Counted from the first letter of the stretch, positions 33,055 through 43,241 are shown. The stretch is DNA of 64,000 nt from Methylobacterium sp. DB0501 (GCF_011043735.1 NZ_JAAKGV010000020.1:124001-188000); one strand, 5' to 3'. The notes: generated from the letters alone by a model not told the origin. Made by a program: numbers and translations.

Positions 33055-34758
33055 TTATTTTGTCAGCCGCAACTTGCCGATATTTGCGGCTATCTGGTTG
33101 AACGCCGCGATGAGGCTGCCAGAGTCATTAGCCTGGAAATACTGGCTTGGAGATGATGCACAGTCCTTGAGTAGGTTTATGCCCTGCTGATCAATCGGAT
33201 CCGACGAAACGCTGAATCCGATCGTATAGATCGTGATGTTGGCCGGACTTGCCTTGGCATTCGTACAACCTTGCCGCGTTAACTCGTCAAGGGCTTTACG
33301 CGCTTGAGTGCCGTTCGCTACGTTCTGGTAGCTTGACGGAAAATGAATGTCTGGATCACTGCCGTCGACGTTAATAAAATATCGATTTGACGAGAAAATC
33401 GATCTATTGTACGAAGAACTATTATCTAACCAAGTATTGGCGCCATCAGTCATTAAAACTATTATCTTACCGACTGTGTCGCTGCCGTACGATGTTCCGT
33501 CTGCAAAAACGCTTTTCGGAGAGATCGTGCGCCAGCCCCACATCAGCCCCTCATGAATGTTGGTAATGCCAGCGGCTACCATATTTTCTATTAGTGTATT
33601 AAGTACCACACTATCTCTCGTCAGGCGTTGTAGTGGCTGAGTCGTGCAGCCGAAATTTGGTCCGTTCTTTCCTAGCTCTGCTATCACAGCACCAACTTTA
33701 GGGTTGCGCACAGTGTTGTACTTGCAGGCGCGCCCCTCAGCGATCGCGAATGAAGTGTTGGAGGCTAGTTTCGGGCAGGATCCGCTCGTTGACCCGTCAT
33801 CGTCATCGATATAGCTGTTAATGCTGTAGCTGCCGTTCCAATACGAGTTACCGACCAAGCCAGGACCACCTTCATCCGGTGCCAAGTACGGCATGTAGAG
33901 CGACGCATTGCCGTTAGTAGACATGTCGGTCACATTCTGAGGGTAAGGCAGCGACTCGAAGCAGCCGGCCCATTTCCAACTCGGCACAGCAGCCTGGAGC
34001 TTCGCATATACATCGAACCGGCTAGTGAACCCCGCTGCTGCCATACCGGAAAAATTTCCCCAGTGATAAGGTGATTGCCCCTGTGTATCAACCCAACTCG
34101 AGTAGCGGTACGTATTCGGATCGACCGCTACCGAAGCAGAAAAGGGAATGATAGCAATCTTTGTACCTGCGGCAAAACTAGGATTACTGAGCACATAGCT
34201 GACAAATTTCTTAGCAGCATTTTTAAGGGCAGTCAGCTTGGTAACACCGTCGTTACCAGCACTATTCATAGACCCAGTATTGTCAAGGACGATCGCAATT
34301 TCGAATGCCTTTGGGACGGGTGTGGCGCATTGCGCTTGCGCACTGAGGTTGAGTGAACGAGTGCCGGTAATTGTACCGAAAAATGCAGTCGAAATCTTGC
34401 GGGTTTTCAAAAAAATTTGACGCGGGTTGCTGGTAATCGTCAGAGGGTCGACGACGAGGCCGGCGGCGCCCATTTGGCCGGTCATCGCCGACACGGCGAG
34501 CGCGTTGAGTTCTGTGCTTGTCGCAGTCAGGGGCGTCTGGCACAACAGGATCGCGGCTGCGTCGGTCGCAGCCTGCAACTTGGTCTCAAGCCGCGTCGCC
34601 ATACCGTAATCGAGGGCTGCGCCGGACATCATTAGCATCGGCAGAAGCAGGAAGGCAAACAAAATCGTGATGTTGCCATCCTGATGACCCAGGAAGCGAT
34701 CCCAGAGGCGTGAACGCGGTCGCGGCGTCGTAGCTGAACAGTCAGGGTGCTGAACCAT
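33055..34758 (-). CDS. TadG-family protein with von Willebrand factor A domain
   Basis: A 567-residue protein from the ATG at 34758 (MVQHPDCSATTPRPRS), overlapping the preceding TadE-type stop. An N-terminal pseudopilin-like helix (GNITILFAFLLLPMLMMSGA) is followed by TRLETKLQAATDAAAI, the TadE/TadG signature. A vWA domain begins IAIVLDNTGSMNSAG (MIDAS D-x-T-G-S) and includes VLMTDGANTW. The C-terminus is IAANIGKLRLTK. TadG-type proteins belong to the Flp/Tad pilus or related surface systems; the core secretion genes (cpaABCDEF) are not in this window. Confidence 0.88.
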   Translation of the reverse strand: MVQHPDCSATTPRPRSRLWDRFLGHQDGNITILFAFLLLPMLMMSGAALDYGMATRLETKLQAATDAAAILLCQTPLTATSTELNALAVSAMTGQMGAAGLVVDPLTITSNPRQIFLKTRKISTAFFGTITGTRSLNLSAQAQCATPVPKAFEIAIVLDNTGSMNSAGNDGVTKLTALKNAAKKFVSYVLSNPSFAAGTKIAIIPFSASVAVDPNTYRYSSWVDTQGQSPYHWGNFSGMAAAGFTSRFDVYAKLQAAVPSWKWAGCFESLPYPQNVTDMSTNGNASLYMPYLAPDEGGPGLVGNSYWNGSYSINSYIDDDDGSTSGSCPKLASNTSFAIAEGRACKYNTVRNPKVGAVIAELGKNGPNFGCTTQPLQRLTRDSVVLNTLIENMVAAGITNIHEGLMWGWRTISPKSVFADGTSYGSDTVGKIIVLMTDGANTWLDNSSSYNRSIFSSNRYFINVDGSDPDIHFPSSYQNVANGTQARKALDELTRQGCTNAKASPANITIYTIGFSVSSDPIDQQGINLLKDCASSPSQYFQANDSGSLIAAFNQIAANIGKLRLTK

Positions 34759-35368
34759 CGCAGGTCTTCTGGTTTGTGCCAGGTAGGACGATCTCGGCGA
34801 AGGTGTTGGTGCCATAGGTCTGACCGCCCCGTATCGGCCATGGGACGCTCGCCGACAATGTGATTTTGTCACTGACGCCATTAACGAATTTGACCAAAGC
34901 TCCGCCGAGTATCGGCTTGTAGCTTCCGCTGACCTCAACCAGGACGTAACGCATGCCCTGGGTGCGGTAGCCGTCTGGCACTATCAGGTCGGTAGCCGGG
35001 CCGACCGCCCGGGCGCTTGCGCTCGCCGAGGCTGTCGACGAGCAGACTTGCGGTACGAGGTTGAGCCGCGTGATATCGACGCCCATCGCGCTCACCGCGA
35101 CCGTCACGCCAGAGGCATCGAACGGGCGCATCACCTGCGGGGCGATGGCGAAGATGTCGCTCATGAGCGTGGCGGTAAGTGGGTTCTGAGCGTCACCCTG
35201 CGAAGCGAGGTCGGCAACAGTGCGGGCGAGCAGCGTGATCTTGCGCCACATGTCGGTGGCACGGGACAGCTCCAGCATGCCGGCAAGCATCATCAGCAGG
35301 ACGGGCAGCAGCATGGCGAATTCGATCGCGGCAGTACCGCGTCGGTCTCTGAAGAAGGGCCTCAGCAC
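34742..35368 (-). CDS. TadE-family pilus assembly protein
   Basis: A 208-residue protein with the N-terminal TadE signature: RRGTAAIEFAMLLPVLLMML, with the conserved Glu after the Gly-rich processing site, then an amphipathic region and a beta-rich C-terminal part ending in a Cys-containing tail (QKTCDGSAP). It overlaps the adjacent genes by 17 nt (tadG side) and 7 nt (upstream tadE side), so the three form a compact operon. It likely acts as a minor pseudopilin or assembly factor at the inner membrane. Confidence 0.85.
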   Translation of the reverse strand: MLRPFFRDRRGTAAIEFAMLLPVLLMMLAGMLELSRATDMWRKITLLARTVADLASQGDAQNPLTATLMSDIFAIAPQVMRPFDASGVTVAVSAMGVDITRLNLVPQVCSSTASASASARAVGPATDLIVPDGYRTQGMRYVLVEVSGSYKPILGGALVKFVNGVSDKITLSASVPWPIRGGQTYGTNTFAEIVLPGTNQKTCDGSAP

Positions 35369-36108
35369 GCAGCAGCTCCCGTCATCTGGTAAGGCTCGGT
35401 GCGGAAGACAGCTGTCGAGGTTAGTAGACTGAACCCGTTTTCGGCGCCGCTAGTGAACTGCCGGGTGTCGAGGCCGAGAAGGTTGAAGAAAGTTGGGAAG
35501 GGGACTGCGGCTGTGACCATCACGATCGTTCCCGGCTTAGCACAGGCGTAGTTCGTTCCAAAACTAGAGGTCCAGGTGCCGGAACTGGTATTGATTGGCT
35601 TCGGCGGGGTGGCTCCCGCGAAACTGTTGACGGTACTTACGTCGAATTTTACATTGCGGCAGTTGAACACCACCGGAGTCGTTGCTGTGGTAGGGCCGCA
35701 CATCGTAGTCTTTAGAAGGCTAAGCAAGGTCGCGGCGTCAGTTTGACTGGCATTCGCGAGCTGAAACTGTCCAGTGAAGATCGTGCGCACGGTGTTCTGA
35801 AGGGCGCGTTCGAAATTTTGGGCGGCCCAGATCTGGAAAGCGACTTGTAAGATCGCTCCGACGAGACCAAGGAATGGCATCGCCACGATCGCGAATTCGA
35901 CTGCCACGCTCCCCCGGCAATCGGTGATGAAGATGCCGCCAGCCGCGCATTCAGAGTGCTTTACACTCGATCGTGTGCGGCACTGATCCGGCTGTCGATC
36001 TACCGATAAACAAACAAAGTTGGCCGGTTGTTTAATGAATTTGCCGATCAAGAGAAGTCGTGAGAAGAACAAAGTCTGAAAAAATGCGGATTGTAAGCTC
36101 GGCATCAT
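35362..36108 (-). CDS. TadE/TadG-family pilus assembly protein
   Basis: Up to 248 residues from the ATG at 36108. The first 50 residues are not family-like, so a later start, such as the GTG before KHSECAAGGIF (about 35964), may be real. The core signature is DCRGSVAVEFAIVAMPFLGL, followed by a hydrophobic helix and a beta-rich domain with Cys residues. It is the first gene of a three-gene operon with another TadE and a TadG-vWA protein, and follows an AT-rich intergenic region that probably holds the promoter. Confidence 0.82.
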   Translation of the reverse strand: MMPSLQSAFFQTLFFSRLLLIGKFIKQPANFVCLSVDRQPDQCRTRSSVKHSECAAGGIFITDCRGSVAVEFAIVAMPFLGLVGAILQVAFQIWAAQNFERALQNTVRTIFTGQFQLANASQTDAATLLSLLKTTMCGPTTATTPVVFNCRNVKFDVSTVNSFAGATPPKPINTSSGTWTSSFGTNYACAKPGTIVMVTAAVPFPTFFNLLGLDTRQFTSGAENGFSLLTSTAVFRTEPYQMTGAAAC

Positions 36109-36550
36109 GATCTATCGCACATTAATTAAATTATCATTTTAAGATATGTTAATACGAAAAAATTTAAAGATAAGTAAACGATAAACTTTTTGCATGCCCA
36201 CATCGAGCAAATTGTGGACAATCATAGCTTGCCAACAGCGGCGCAGCTTAGCGATGAATTTGGTGTACGTGTATGCGTTACCAGAGAATGTCGTGGTTCA
36301 CCTCTTCTTGTGGCCTATAATTAGGATCATCACCTTCGATTGCTACGGCACGCTCGTGCAGTGATATGAGATGTTATACCCTCGCGCCTTGGCATTGACG
36401 GGTCGACGCCAAGGCGTCCGGCGCACCAGCGCCGACGCCCGTTCGGGCTTAGCCAGCTCCTTCGCCCGGACCATCGACCATCGTCGGTTCGCCCCGCTTT
36501 GCCGCCGTCGAGGGCCGGCATGTCGGCGATGCCTGTCGAGAGAGTGCCTC
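36109..36550. other. AT-rich intergenic region with a HAD-phosphatase relic
   Basis: The first 200 bp are AT-rich and likely include the tad promoter. At 36317-36364 on the plus strand a short frame reads IIRIITFDCYGTLVQ then stop, which resembles the first motif (DxxGT) of haloacid-dehalogenase type II proteins. Nothing of the rest of such a gene follows. Confidence 0.35.
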
Positions 36551-39211
36551 TCATCGTCGCGGCAGCTCGTCCTGCAGGACCACCTCCTCGGCATCCGCGT
36601 GGCGATTGTCGAGCTTGCGCAGCTCGGTGGCGATGTCCTGCAGGCTGGCCTCGCCCTTGCGCAGGACCCGGTCGGCCTCGGACAGGCGATCGCGTTCCGC
36701 CGCGGTGATGCTGCGGGCGCTGAGCACCACCACGGGGACATCGGCGCAGCCGGGCAGGCCCCGCAACCGGTCGAGGAACGAGAACCCGTCCATCACCGGC
36801 ATGGTCAGGTCGAGGAGCACGAGCCGCGGCACGCCGCGTCGGACCTCGTCGAGTGCCTCGTGCCCGTCCCCGGCCTCGCGGACGGTCCAGCCGTTGCGCT
36901 CCAGAACCGTCCGGAGGCGGTGGCGCATGTCGGTGTCATCGTCGACCACGAGGACATCGCCGTCCGCGGTCCGGAACTGGTCCAGGATCGTTCGAATGCG
37001 CGTCCAGTCCACCGGCTTCGGCACGGCCTCGACCGCTCCGAGAGAGGCGCCGAGCGACGCGTCGGCGACGAAGCTGACCATGATCACCGGGATGCCGGCG
37101 GTCTCCGGCGTCGCCTTCAGGGCGGCGAGCACCGACCAGCCGTCCATCTCCGGCATCATCACGTCGAGGAGGATCGCCCGCGGCTGGAGCGACGTCGCGA
37201 GATCGAGGCCGGTACGCCCGTCCCCGGCGGTGCGGACGGCGAAACGCTGGCGTTCGAGGAACCGGGTCATCAGCTCGCGCTGGCTCGCTTCGTCGTCGAT
37301 CACCAAAACGAGGTCGTTCGACGTCGCCTGGTTCTCAGGAGCTGCCAGCGCCGCTTCGCCGGCCCGCTCCGGAGCGACTGCCGGAACGCGAAGGGTAAAG
37401 CGCGTGCCCTCGCCCTCGACGCTCTCGACCGTGATGTCGCCGCCGAGCAGCTGGGCGAAGGCGCGGCTGAGCGCCAGCCCGAGGCCGGTCCCGCCGTAGT
37501 TGCGCGTCGTGCTCTCGTCGGCCTGGGTGAAGCGCTCGAACAGGCGGCCGACCTGCTCCGGGCTCATGCCGATGCCGGTATCCTGGACCGTGAACCAGAG
37601 CCATTCGCCATGCCCGTCGCTCTCGCGGCCGGCTCGGAGGGTGATGGTCCCTCTCTCGGTGAACTTCGTCGCGTTCGAGAGCAGGTTGAACAGGCACTGG
37701 CGTAGCTTCACCGCGTCCGTCCGCGCCCGCCCGGCATCGCCGACGACGTCGAGGACCAGGACGTTGCCCTTCTTCGCCACGAGGGCGTCGACGGTGCCCG
37801 CGGCATCGGTGACGAAGGCGGCGACGTCGATGTCCTCGGCGTAGAGTTCCATCTTCTCGGCCTCGACCTTCGACAGGTCGAGCACGTCGTTGATCAGGCC
37901 GAGCAGATGCTGGGCGTTCGACTTGATCTTGCCCAGGTCCTTCAAGAGGCTGTCCTGCCCGAGATCCTCGGCCTCTTCCTCCAGCATCTCCGAGTAGCCG
38001 ATGACCGCCGAGAGCGGCGTGCGCAGCTCATGGCTCATGTTGGCGAGGAAGCGGCTCTTGGCGCGGCTGTGCTCCTCGGCGGCATCCCGCGCCTCCCTCA
38101 GGGCCGTCTCGTAGGCGTGGCGCCCGGTCACGTCCGTGTGCACGCCGACCCACTCCCGGACCGCCCCGTCGGCATCGCGCACGGGGACGGCGCGTACGGA
38201 ATAGTGCCGCCATGACCCGTGCGGCGAGCGGACTCGGTGCTCGACGACGTAGGGCGTCCCGCTCCGGACCGCCTCGCCCCAGACGCGCCGCGTCTCGGCC
38301 AGGTCCTCCGGATGGATCGCGGCCGACCAGCCGCCGCCGCGGTACTCGTCGAAGGTCTGGCCGGAGACCGTCTCCCAGCCGGGCTGCTCCTCGACGAGGT
38401 TGCCGGCGGCGTCGGCCGTCCACATCACCCCGTCCACCGCCCGCACGGCTGCGCGGAAGCGCTCCTCGCTGACGTGCAGGCGCCGTTGCGCTCGGCGCTG
38501 GTCGAAGGAACTCGCCACCATGGCGAGGAACAGGACGACGAAGGTTACGCCGGCCACCGCCAGGGCCAGGTTCTGCTGGTTCACGCCGAGCGCGGCCGCG
38601 TGCGCGGAGTGAGCGCCCGCCTCCTCGGCGGTGAAGGTCGCCGCCGCCATGCCGGTGTAGTGCATCCCGGCAACCGCGAGCCCCATCACGCCCGCCGCGG
38701 CGAGCTTCTGCCACGGCGTATTGCGGCGAAACGTCAGCCACAGGGCGGCGGTCGCTGCCGTGACCGCGATGGCGACGGAGGCCGCGACGATGGCCGGATC
38801 GTAGGCGAGGTTGCCCGGCACCCGCATCGCGGCCATGCCGGTATAGTGCATCGCCGCCACCCCGAGGCCCATCAGCGGCCCTGCGACCAGCAGCGACGGG
38901 ACGTCGGTGCCTCGGCGCGCGACCCAGGTGAGGGCGGCGGCCGTCGAGCCGATGGCGATGAACAGGGACAGGAGGGTCGGGCCGAGATCGTAGGCGGCGG
39001 GCATTCCCATCTCGAAGGCCAGCATGCCGATGAAGTGCATCGACCAGATGCCGCCGCCCATGGCGACCGCCGCACCCGCGCCCCAGACCCAGCGCGGCCC
39101 GGCGTCCCGACTCCGGACCCGGGCGCCGAGGTCGAGCGCGGCGTAGGACGCGAACACCGCGATGACGATGGAGAGTGCCACGAAGGCGGGGTCGTAGCCG
39201 GTATGGACCAT
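36551..39211 (-). CDS. Hybrid histidine kinase with MHYT sensor, PAS and two receiver domains
   Basis: An 886-residue protein from the ATG at 39211 (MVHTGYDPAFVALSI), preceded by an AGCGGAA site; an ATG at 39304 would add 31 residues. An MHYT membrane sensor has three repeats (WSMHFIGM, AAMHYTGM, AGMHYTGM), which are proposed to bind copper and sense O2, CO or NO. A PAS domain (WSAAIHPEDLAETRRVWGE) follows, then a HisKA domain with FLANMSHELRTPLSA (phospho-His), an ATPase domain (NATKF, DTGIGM, GGTGLGLAL) and two receivers with ILLDVMMPEMDGW and LVLLDLTMPVMDGF. It appears to be a single-gene unit. Confidence 0.93.
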   Translation of the reverse strand: MVHTGYDPAFVALSIVIAVFASYAALDLGARVRSRDAGPRWVWGAGAAVAMGGGIWSMHFIGMLAFEMGMPAAYDLGPTLLSLFIAIGSTAAALTWVARRGTDVPSLLVAGPLMGLGVAAMHYTGMAAMRVPGNLAYDPAIVAASVAIAVTAATAALWLTFRRNTPWQKLAAAGVMGLAVAGMHYTGMAAATFTAEEAGAHSAHAAALGVNQQNLALAVAGVTFVVLFLAMVASSFDQRRAQRRLHVSEERFRAAVRAVDGVMWTADAAGNLVEEQPGWETVSGQTFDEYRGGGWSAAIHPEDLAETRRVWGEAVRSGTPYVVEHRVRSPHGSWRHYSVRAVPVRDADGAVREWVGVHTDVTGRHAYETALREARDAAEEHSRAKSRFLANMSHELRTPLSAVIGYSEMLEEEAEDLGQDSLLKDLGKIKSNAQHLLGLINDVLDLSKVEAEKMELYAEDIDVAAFVTDAAGTVDALVAKKGNVLVLDVVGDAGRARTDAVKLRQCLFNLLSNATKFTERGTITLRAGRESDGHGEWLWFTVQDTGIGMSPEQVGRLFERFTQADESTTRNYGGTGLGLALSRAFAQLLGGDITVESVEGEGTRFTLRVPAVAPERAGEAALAAPENQATSNDLVLVIDDEASQRELMTRFLERQRFAVRTAGDGRTGLDLATSLQPRAILLDVMMPEMDGWSVLAALKATPETAGIPVIMVSFVADASLGASLGAVEAVPKPVDWTRIRTILDQFRTADGDVLVVDDDTDMRHRLRTVLERNGWTVREAGDGHEALDEVRRGVPRLVLLDLTMPVMDGFSFLDRLRGLPGCADVPVVVLSARSITAAERDRLSEADRVLRKGEASLQDIATELRKLDNRHADAEEVVLQDELPRR

Positions 39212-39902
39212 GGAATTTCCGCTGGGGTACGACGAGGCCAGCCCACGGACATGCATCGGCGCTGGATCGGACGCCTCTTCGTGAACGCGATATCGGTGCG
39301 TCATGCTAACTGGGGCGCGGGTTCATGCCCTCAAGATGGCTCGGACGCAAATCCGCCCCAACGGGTGCCCGGACCATCAGCAGCGACGCTCACGTCGCGG
39401 ACTTCCATACCGCGGGGTTTCGGCAGGCGGCCGAACACGCTGCCCGGCATCGTCTCCTCGCGAGAGCCTGATCGACTGGCCGGGCCGAATTCATACGAGA
39501 TCCTGTACTTGAGCCGATCGATTGCTTCGCGATGCGGATTTCGGCTTCGCTCAGGCGTGTGGAGCCGTCGGCTCCACCGCGCGGGCTCGTGATACCGTTT
39601 CCGGCAAGTCCGTCCGAAGGCGCGGCGATATTACTGCGCGAGATCGCGGCGACGCTGGCGACGCATGGGCGGGATGAGGCAGCACAACGGCACGACCGAC
39701 GCTTGACCATCCCCTACCAGAGTGACGAGCCGGCCGGCGCGGTGCAAGGTCGAGCATGACCCGGGCGCGCCTTTCCGGCAGTCCGGCTCTACTGTGCTGG
39801 TTTGCACAGGCATGCTCCGTACAGGAACACCGGCGTCAGACGAGGCGTTGAGCTGCCTCAAGCTCGATCACCCCTCGCAAGTCGCTACCTCCAGTCTACA
39901 TC
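39212..39902. other. Intergenic region upstream of the MHYT kinase
   Basis: About 690 bp. Both strands have open frames without recognisable protein features. No RNA gene or terminator was recognised. Confidence 0.3.
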
Positions 39903-40160
39903 ATGCCCAACGCCCGCACCATCGGGGCACTCGTCAGGAGTGGGATCGTCACGGACGCGCAGGTGGATGCAGCTGCCTTGGCCTACCTGGCCGGGCCAAC
40001 TGCGGGTTCGTGCAAGATGGCGCCCGGGATCTTCCTCGACGTTGCCGCGGCCGTTGAGGAGAACCAATGGGCTAGGATTTTCGTCACAGTGCCAGGCTTC
40101 TCGTTCGAGCAGAGGCGGATGGCAGTCCGAACGGCCATCCTGCTGGCGCGGCCTGGGTAA
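39903..40160 (+). CDS. Hypothetical protein, 85 aa
   Basis: A short protein (MPNARTIGALVRSGIVTDAQ). It is mostly helical with a small hydrophobic segment (GIFLDVAAAV). It is not recognised; the ribosome binding site is poor. It might be a real small gene or a chance frame in high-GC DNA. Confidence 0.35.
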   Translation: MPNARTIGALVRSGIVTDAQVDAAALAYLAGPTAGSCKMAPGIFLDVAAAVEENQWARIFVTVPGFSFEQRRMAVRTAILLARPG

Positions 40161-40778
40161 CTCTCGCAGGCCGTCACCTTGCAACCCGCACACCAGCCCC
40201 TCCGAGCAATTCAGTGCGTGAGATGTGGTTTGGTTTTTTCTTCTATTTGTCATTTATGTGTTCTATATTGAAACTCCAGTAGTCCCTAGTGGTCAGTCCA
40301 AATGTATCATAACCGAAGGAGGGCAGCACGAAAAAGTCTCTCTCGGCGGCCGCCGGCGAGGATAAAGGTGTGAACGAAGGAGATCTGTTGGCTGTCAACG
40401 GGAAGGCACCAGAGTGGTTCCTATTCAATTCAACCTGGTGCCCGTGTACCTATTTCAAGGTATAAGAGCAAACCCGAACTCTTCGCATCATGGATCCTGT
40501 GACTCCAATCGGTCGTGAAGGGGTTCCACGGATTCCGAGCTTGGCAGTTTAACCGTTAGTAGTTTTGTTCTATTTAAAACCCCTTTTGTTCCAAATCGAG
40601 ATAAGTCGAACACTGCCACGTCCAGCGATTTGAAACACGACCAAGTCACATGATGTAACCTCAAAGACATAAGATTGTCCAGGGATGCCGCAGAGCAGAT
40701 TTAACTGTTGTTTTAATCTCAGCCAATAAACATCCCGCTTCTCGCAGCGCTATTGTCGCTGCAGGCGAGGACGCGTCC
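40161..40778. other. Intergenic region, AT-rich in parts
   Basis: About 620 bp with no supported gene. The promoter of the following chemoreceptor should lie in its right part. Confidence 0.3.
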
Positions 40779-42251
40779 ATGTCACTGTTTCGGTCCGGGC
40801 TGCGCGCCCTCATCGACGCTATCAATCGCTCGCGGGCATGCCTCGAACTCAGCCTCGACGGCACCATCCAGAACGCCAACAGGAACTTTCTCGCGCTCGT
40901 CGGCTACAGCCTAGAGGAGCTGGTCGGCAAGTCGCACAGCATGCTAGTGCCCACTGCCGAGCGCGAGGGTACTAAGGCGGAGGCGTTCTGGGCCAGTCTG
41001 CGCGCAGGCGAGCCGCAGACTCGCGAGTTCAAGCGACTCGCTAAAGGCGGCCAGGAGATCTGGGTCCTCGCCTCTTACAATCCTGTGCTCGGGCGCAATG
41101 GCAAACCGATGCACATCGTTGTCTACGCATCTGACATCACAGCGCAGAAGACGCGCAGCATTGACACTGAGGGACAGGTTGCAGCTCTGCATCGCTCGCA
41201 AGCCGTGATTGCCTTCACTCCGGACGGCACCATCCTTGATGCCAACACCAATTTCCTCTCTGTTGTCGCCTATGAGCTGAATAAGATCCAGGGCCAGCAC
41301 CACCGGATTTTCGTCGATCCAGTGGAGCGAGAGAGCGCAGCCTATCGCGAGTTTTGGGCCGCGCTTGGTCGCGGCGAGTATCAGGCCGGCGAGTACCGGC
41401 GCCTCGCTAAGGGCAACCGCGAGGTGTTCATCCAGGCCACCTACAACCCGATCCGTGACGATGACGGGCGCCTGGTCAAAGTGGTGAAGTTCGCCACCGA
41501 CGTGACAGGGCAGGTGCATGAACGCCGGCGCCGCGCTGAGAAAGCTCACGCCATCAGCGAGGACCTGAACGCGATCAGCGAGGCTGTGCACGGTGTGACG
41601 ACACAAACGGTGGCCGCTGCCCGCACAGTCCACCAGGTCTCTAGCGACATTCAGGCTGTGGCCTCGGGCGCGGAAGAGTTGTCCGCCTCCGTGTCCGAGA
41701 TCAGCCATCAGGTGCAGCACGCCTCGCAGATCGCCGCGCAGGCCGTCACGCAGGCGCAGGAGACCGGCACGATCGTGTCGGGCCTGAGCCAGCAAGCCTC
41801 GCGCATCGGCGAGGTGGTTGCCTTGATCCAGGCTATCGCGAGCCAAACGAACTTGCTGGCGCTGAACGCCACCATTGAGGCGGCACGCGCGGGCGAGGCC
41901 GGGCGCGGCTTTGCGGTGGTGGCTCAGGAGGTCAAGCAGCTCGCCGAGCAGACCAGCAAGGCGACCGACCAAATCCGGCAGCAGATTGGCGCGACACAAG
42001 GGGCGACCCAGCAGGCAGTCGACGCAATCCGCGCGATCCAGGGCACGATCCGCACCCTCGATCAGGTCGCGACGGCGATTGCTGCGGCGGTCGAGGAGCA
42101 GGCGGCGGTCACGCACGAGATGTCAGCCTCGATGCAAACCGCCTCGCGCGGGGCCAACAGCCTGGCCGGGAGCATGGAGGCGATCGCCCAGGCAGCGGAG
42201 CAGGTTGACCGCTCCACGGCTAACGTGCGGGAGGCATCTGCAGCGGCCTGA
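40779..42251 (+). CDS. Soluble methyl-accepting chemotaxis protein with two PAS domains
   Basis: A 490-residue chemoreceptor without membrane helices, ATG behind a GCGAGGA site. Two PAS domains (about 15-125 and 140-245) are alike: each has a GY/AY-x-L/xN-K region and the sequence EYRRLAKG or EFKRLAKG, followed by YNP. The signalling domain (about 255-490) contains the hairpin tip IASQTNLLALNATIEAARAG and GRGFAVVAQEVKQLAEQ. It probably senses a cytoplasmic redox or flavin/heme ligand, as in Aer-like receptors (inference). It lacks a terminal CheR/CheB tethering pentapeptide. No che operon is near. Confidence 0.93.
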   Translation: MSLFRSGLRALIDAINRSRACLELSLDGTIQNANRNFLALVGYSLEELVGKSHSMLVPTAEREGTKAEAFWASLRAGEPQTREFKRLAKGGQEIWVLASYNPVLGRNGKPMHIVVYASDITAQKTRSIDTEGQVAALHRSQAVIAFTPDGTILDANTNFLSVVAYELNKIQGQHHRIFVDPVERESAAYREFWAALGRGEYQAGEYRRLAKGNREVFIQATYNPIRDDDGRLVKVVKFATDVTGQVHERRRRAEKAHAISEDLNAISEAVHGVTTQTVAAARTVHQVSSDIQAVASGAEELSASVSEISHQVQHASQIAAQAVTQAQETGTIVSGLSQQASRIGEVVALIQAIASQTNLLALNATIEAARAGEAGRGFAVVAQEVKQLAEQTSKATDQIRQQIGATQGATQQAVDAIRAIQGTIRTLDQVATAIAAAVEEQAAVTHEMSASMQTASRGANSLAGSMEAIAQAAEQVDRSTANVREASAAA

Positions 42252-42420
42252 AGGTTTGACAACGGCGTGCCACAACGGGATCCGCTGGCGTCGAGATCTC
42301 GGCGCTGGTTGCTCAATTCACGACGTCCGCGAGGCGCCGATCGCACACGCGGGCCTGAAACTTCGCAGAAGCTTTACTCCCGGCCAGTAGCGTTGCCGTG
42401 CAACGGCAGAGGCTACGACG

Positions 42421-43209
42421 ATGAGCAAAACGGGATGTCAGGGCTGCAGGGATGGCGCGCCCCTACCGTTCGGCTTCACAATGGCTTTTCAGCCGATCAT
42501 TGATGTCTCCCGCGACAGAGTCTGGGGCTATGAAGCCTTGGTTCGGGGAGAAGCAGGCGAGGGTGCGGGTTGGGTCCTCGGACAGGTCAACGAGAGCAAC
42601 CGCTACAAGTTCGATCAGGCCTGTCGCGTGCGCGCGATCGAACTCGCCGGAGCCTTGTTCCCTGATACAGAGACCAGGTTATCTATCAACTTCATGCCCA
42701 ATGCCGTCTACGAGCCGGCTGCCTGTATCCGCGCGACGCTGGAAGCGGCACGCCGCGTTGGTTTTTCTCACCAGCAAATCATGTTCGAGTTCACCGAGAA
42801 CGAGCGCATGGCCGATGTGGGCCATGTGCAGCGGATCATCACAGAGTACCGCAAGCACGGGTTCTCGACCGCGCTAGATGACTTCGGTGCAGGCTACGCC
42901 GGATTAAACTTGCTTGCGAGCTTCCAGCCCGACCTGATCAAGCTGGACATGGAATTGATCCGTGGTGTTGCTCAGTCGCCGGCGCGTCAGATCATCATCG
43001 CCTGCGTGACCACCATGGCGAGGGAGCTGGGCGTGACGGTGCTGGCCGAGGGCGTCGAGACCGAGGCCGAACTGATGGCGCTGCGCGCGGCGGGCATCGA
43101 CTTGTTTCAGGGCTACCTGTTCGCCAAGCCAGCACTCGCGGCTCTGCCCGCTGTTCGGTGTATGAGTGACAGCGTCTCCGTTACAGCCGTGGAGCCGCAG
43201 GCGGCTTGA
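42421..43209 (+). CDS. EAL-domain cyclic-di-GMP phosphodiesterase
   Basis: A 262-residue stand-alone EAL protein that should hydrolyse c-di-GMP to pGpG. Catalytic motifs are complete: GYEALVRG, SINFMPN (Asn), IMFEFTENE (Glu), ALDDFGAGYAG (Asp-Asp), LIKLDMELI (Lys) and AEGVETEAE (Glu). There is no N-terminal sensor except a short Cys-containing leader (SKTGCQGCRDG), which could bind metal or act in redox sensing. It lies between a soluble chemoreceptor and flavin-type PAS and BLUF proteins, which suggests control of motility-to-sessile behaviour by light or redox. Confidence 0.93.
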   Translation: MSKTGCQGCRDGAPLPFGFTMAFQPIIDVSRDRVWGYEALVRGEAGEGAGWVLGQVNESNRYKFDQACRVRAIELAGALFPDTETRLSINFMPNAVYEPAACIRATLEAARRVGFSHQQIMFEFTENERMADVGHVQRIITEYRKHGFSTALDDFGAGYAGLNLLASFQPDLIKLDMELIRGVAQSPARQIIIACVTTMARELGVTVLAEGVETEAELMALRAAGIDLFQGYLFAKPALAALPAVRCMSDSVSVTAVEPQAA

Positions 43210-43241
43210 AGCTGTCGCTCGCATCGAAAGGTACACGCCTC

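Noticed and set aside
40944..42116. 390-codon minus-strand frame opposite the PAS-MCP gene
   Set aside because: Antisense shadow of a well-supported chemoreceptor.
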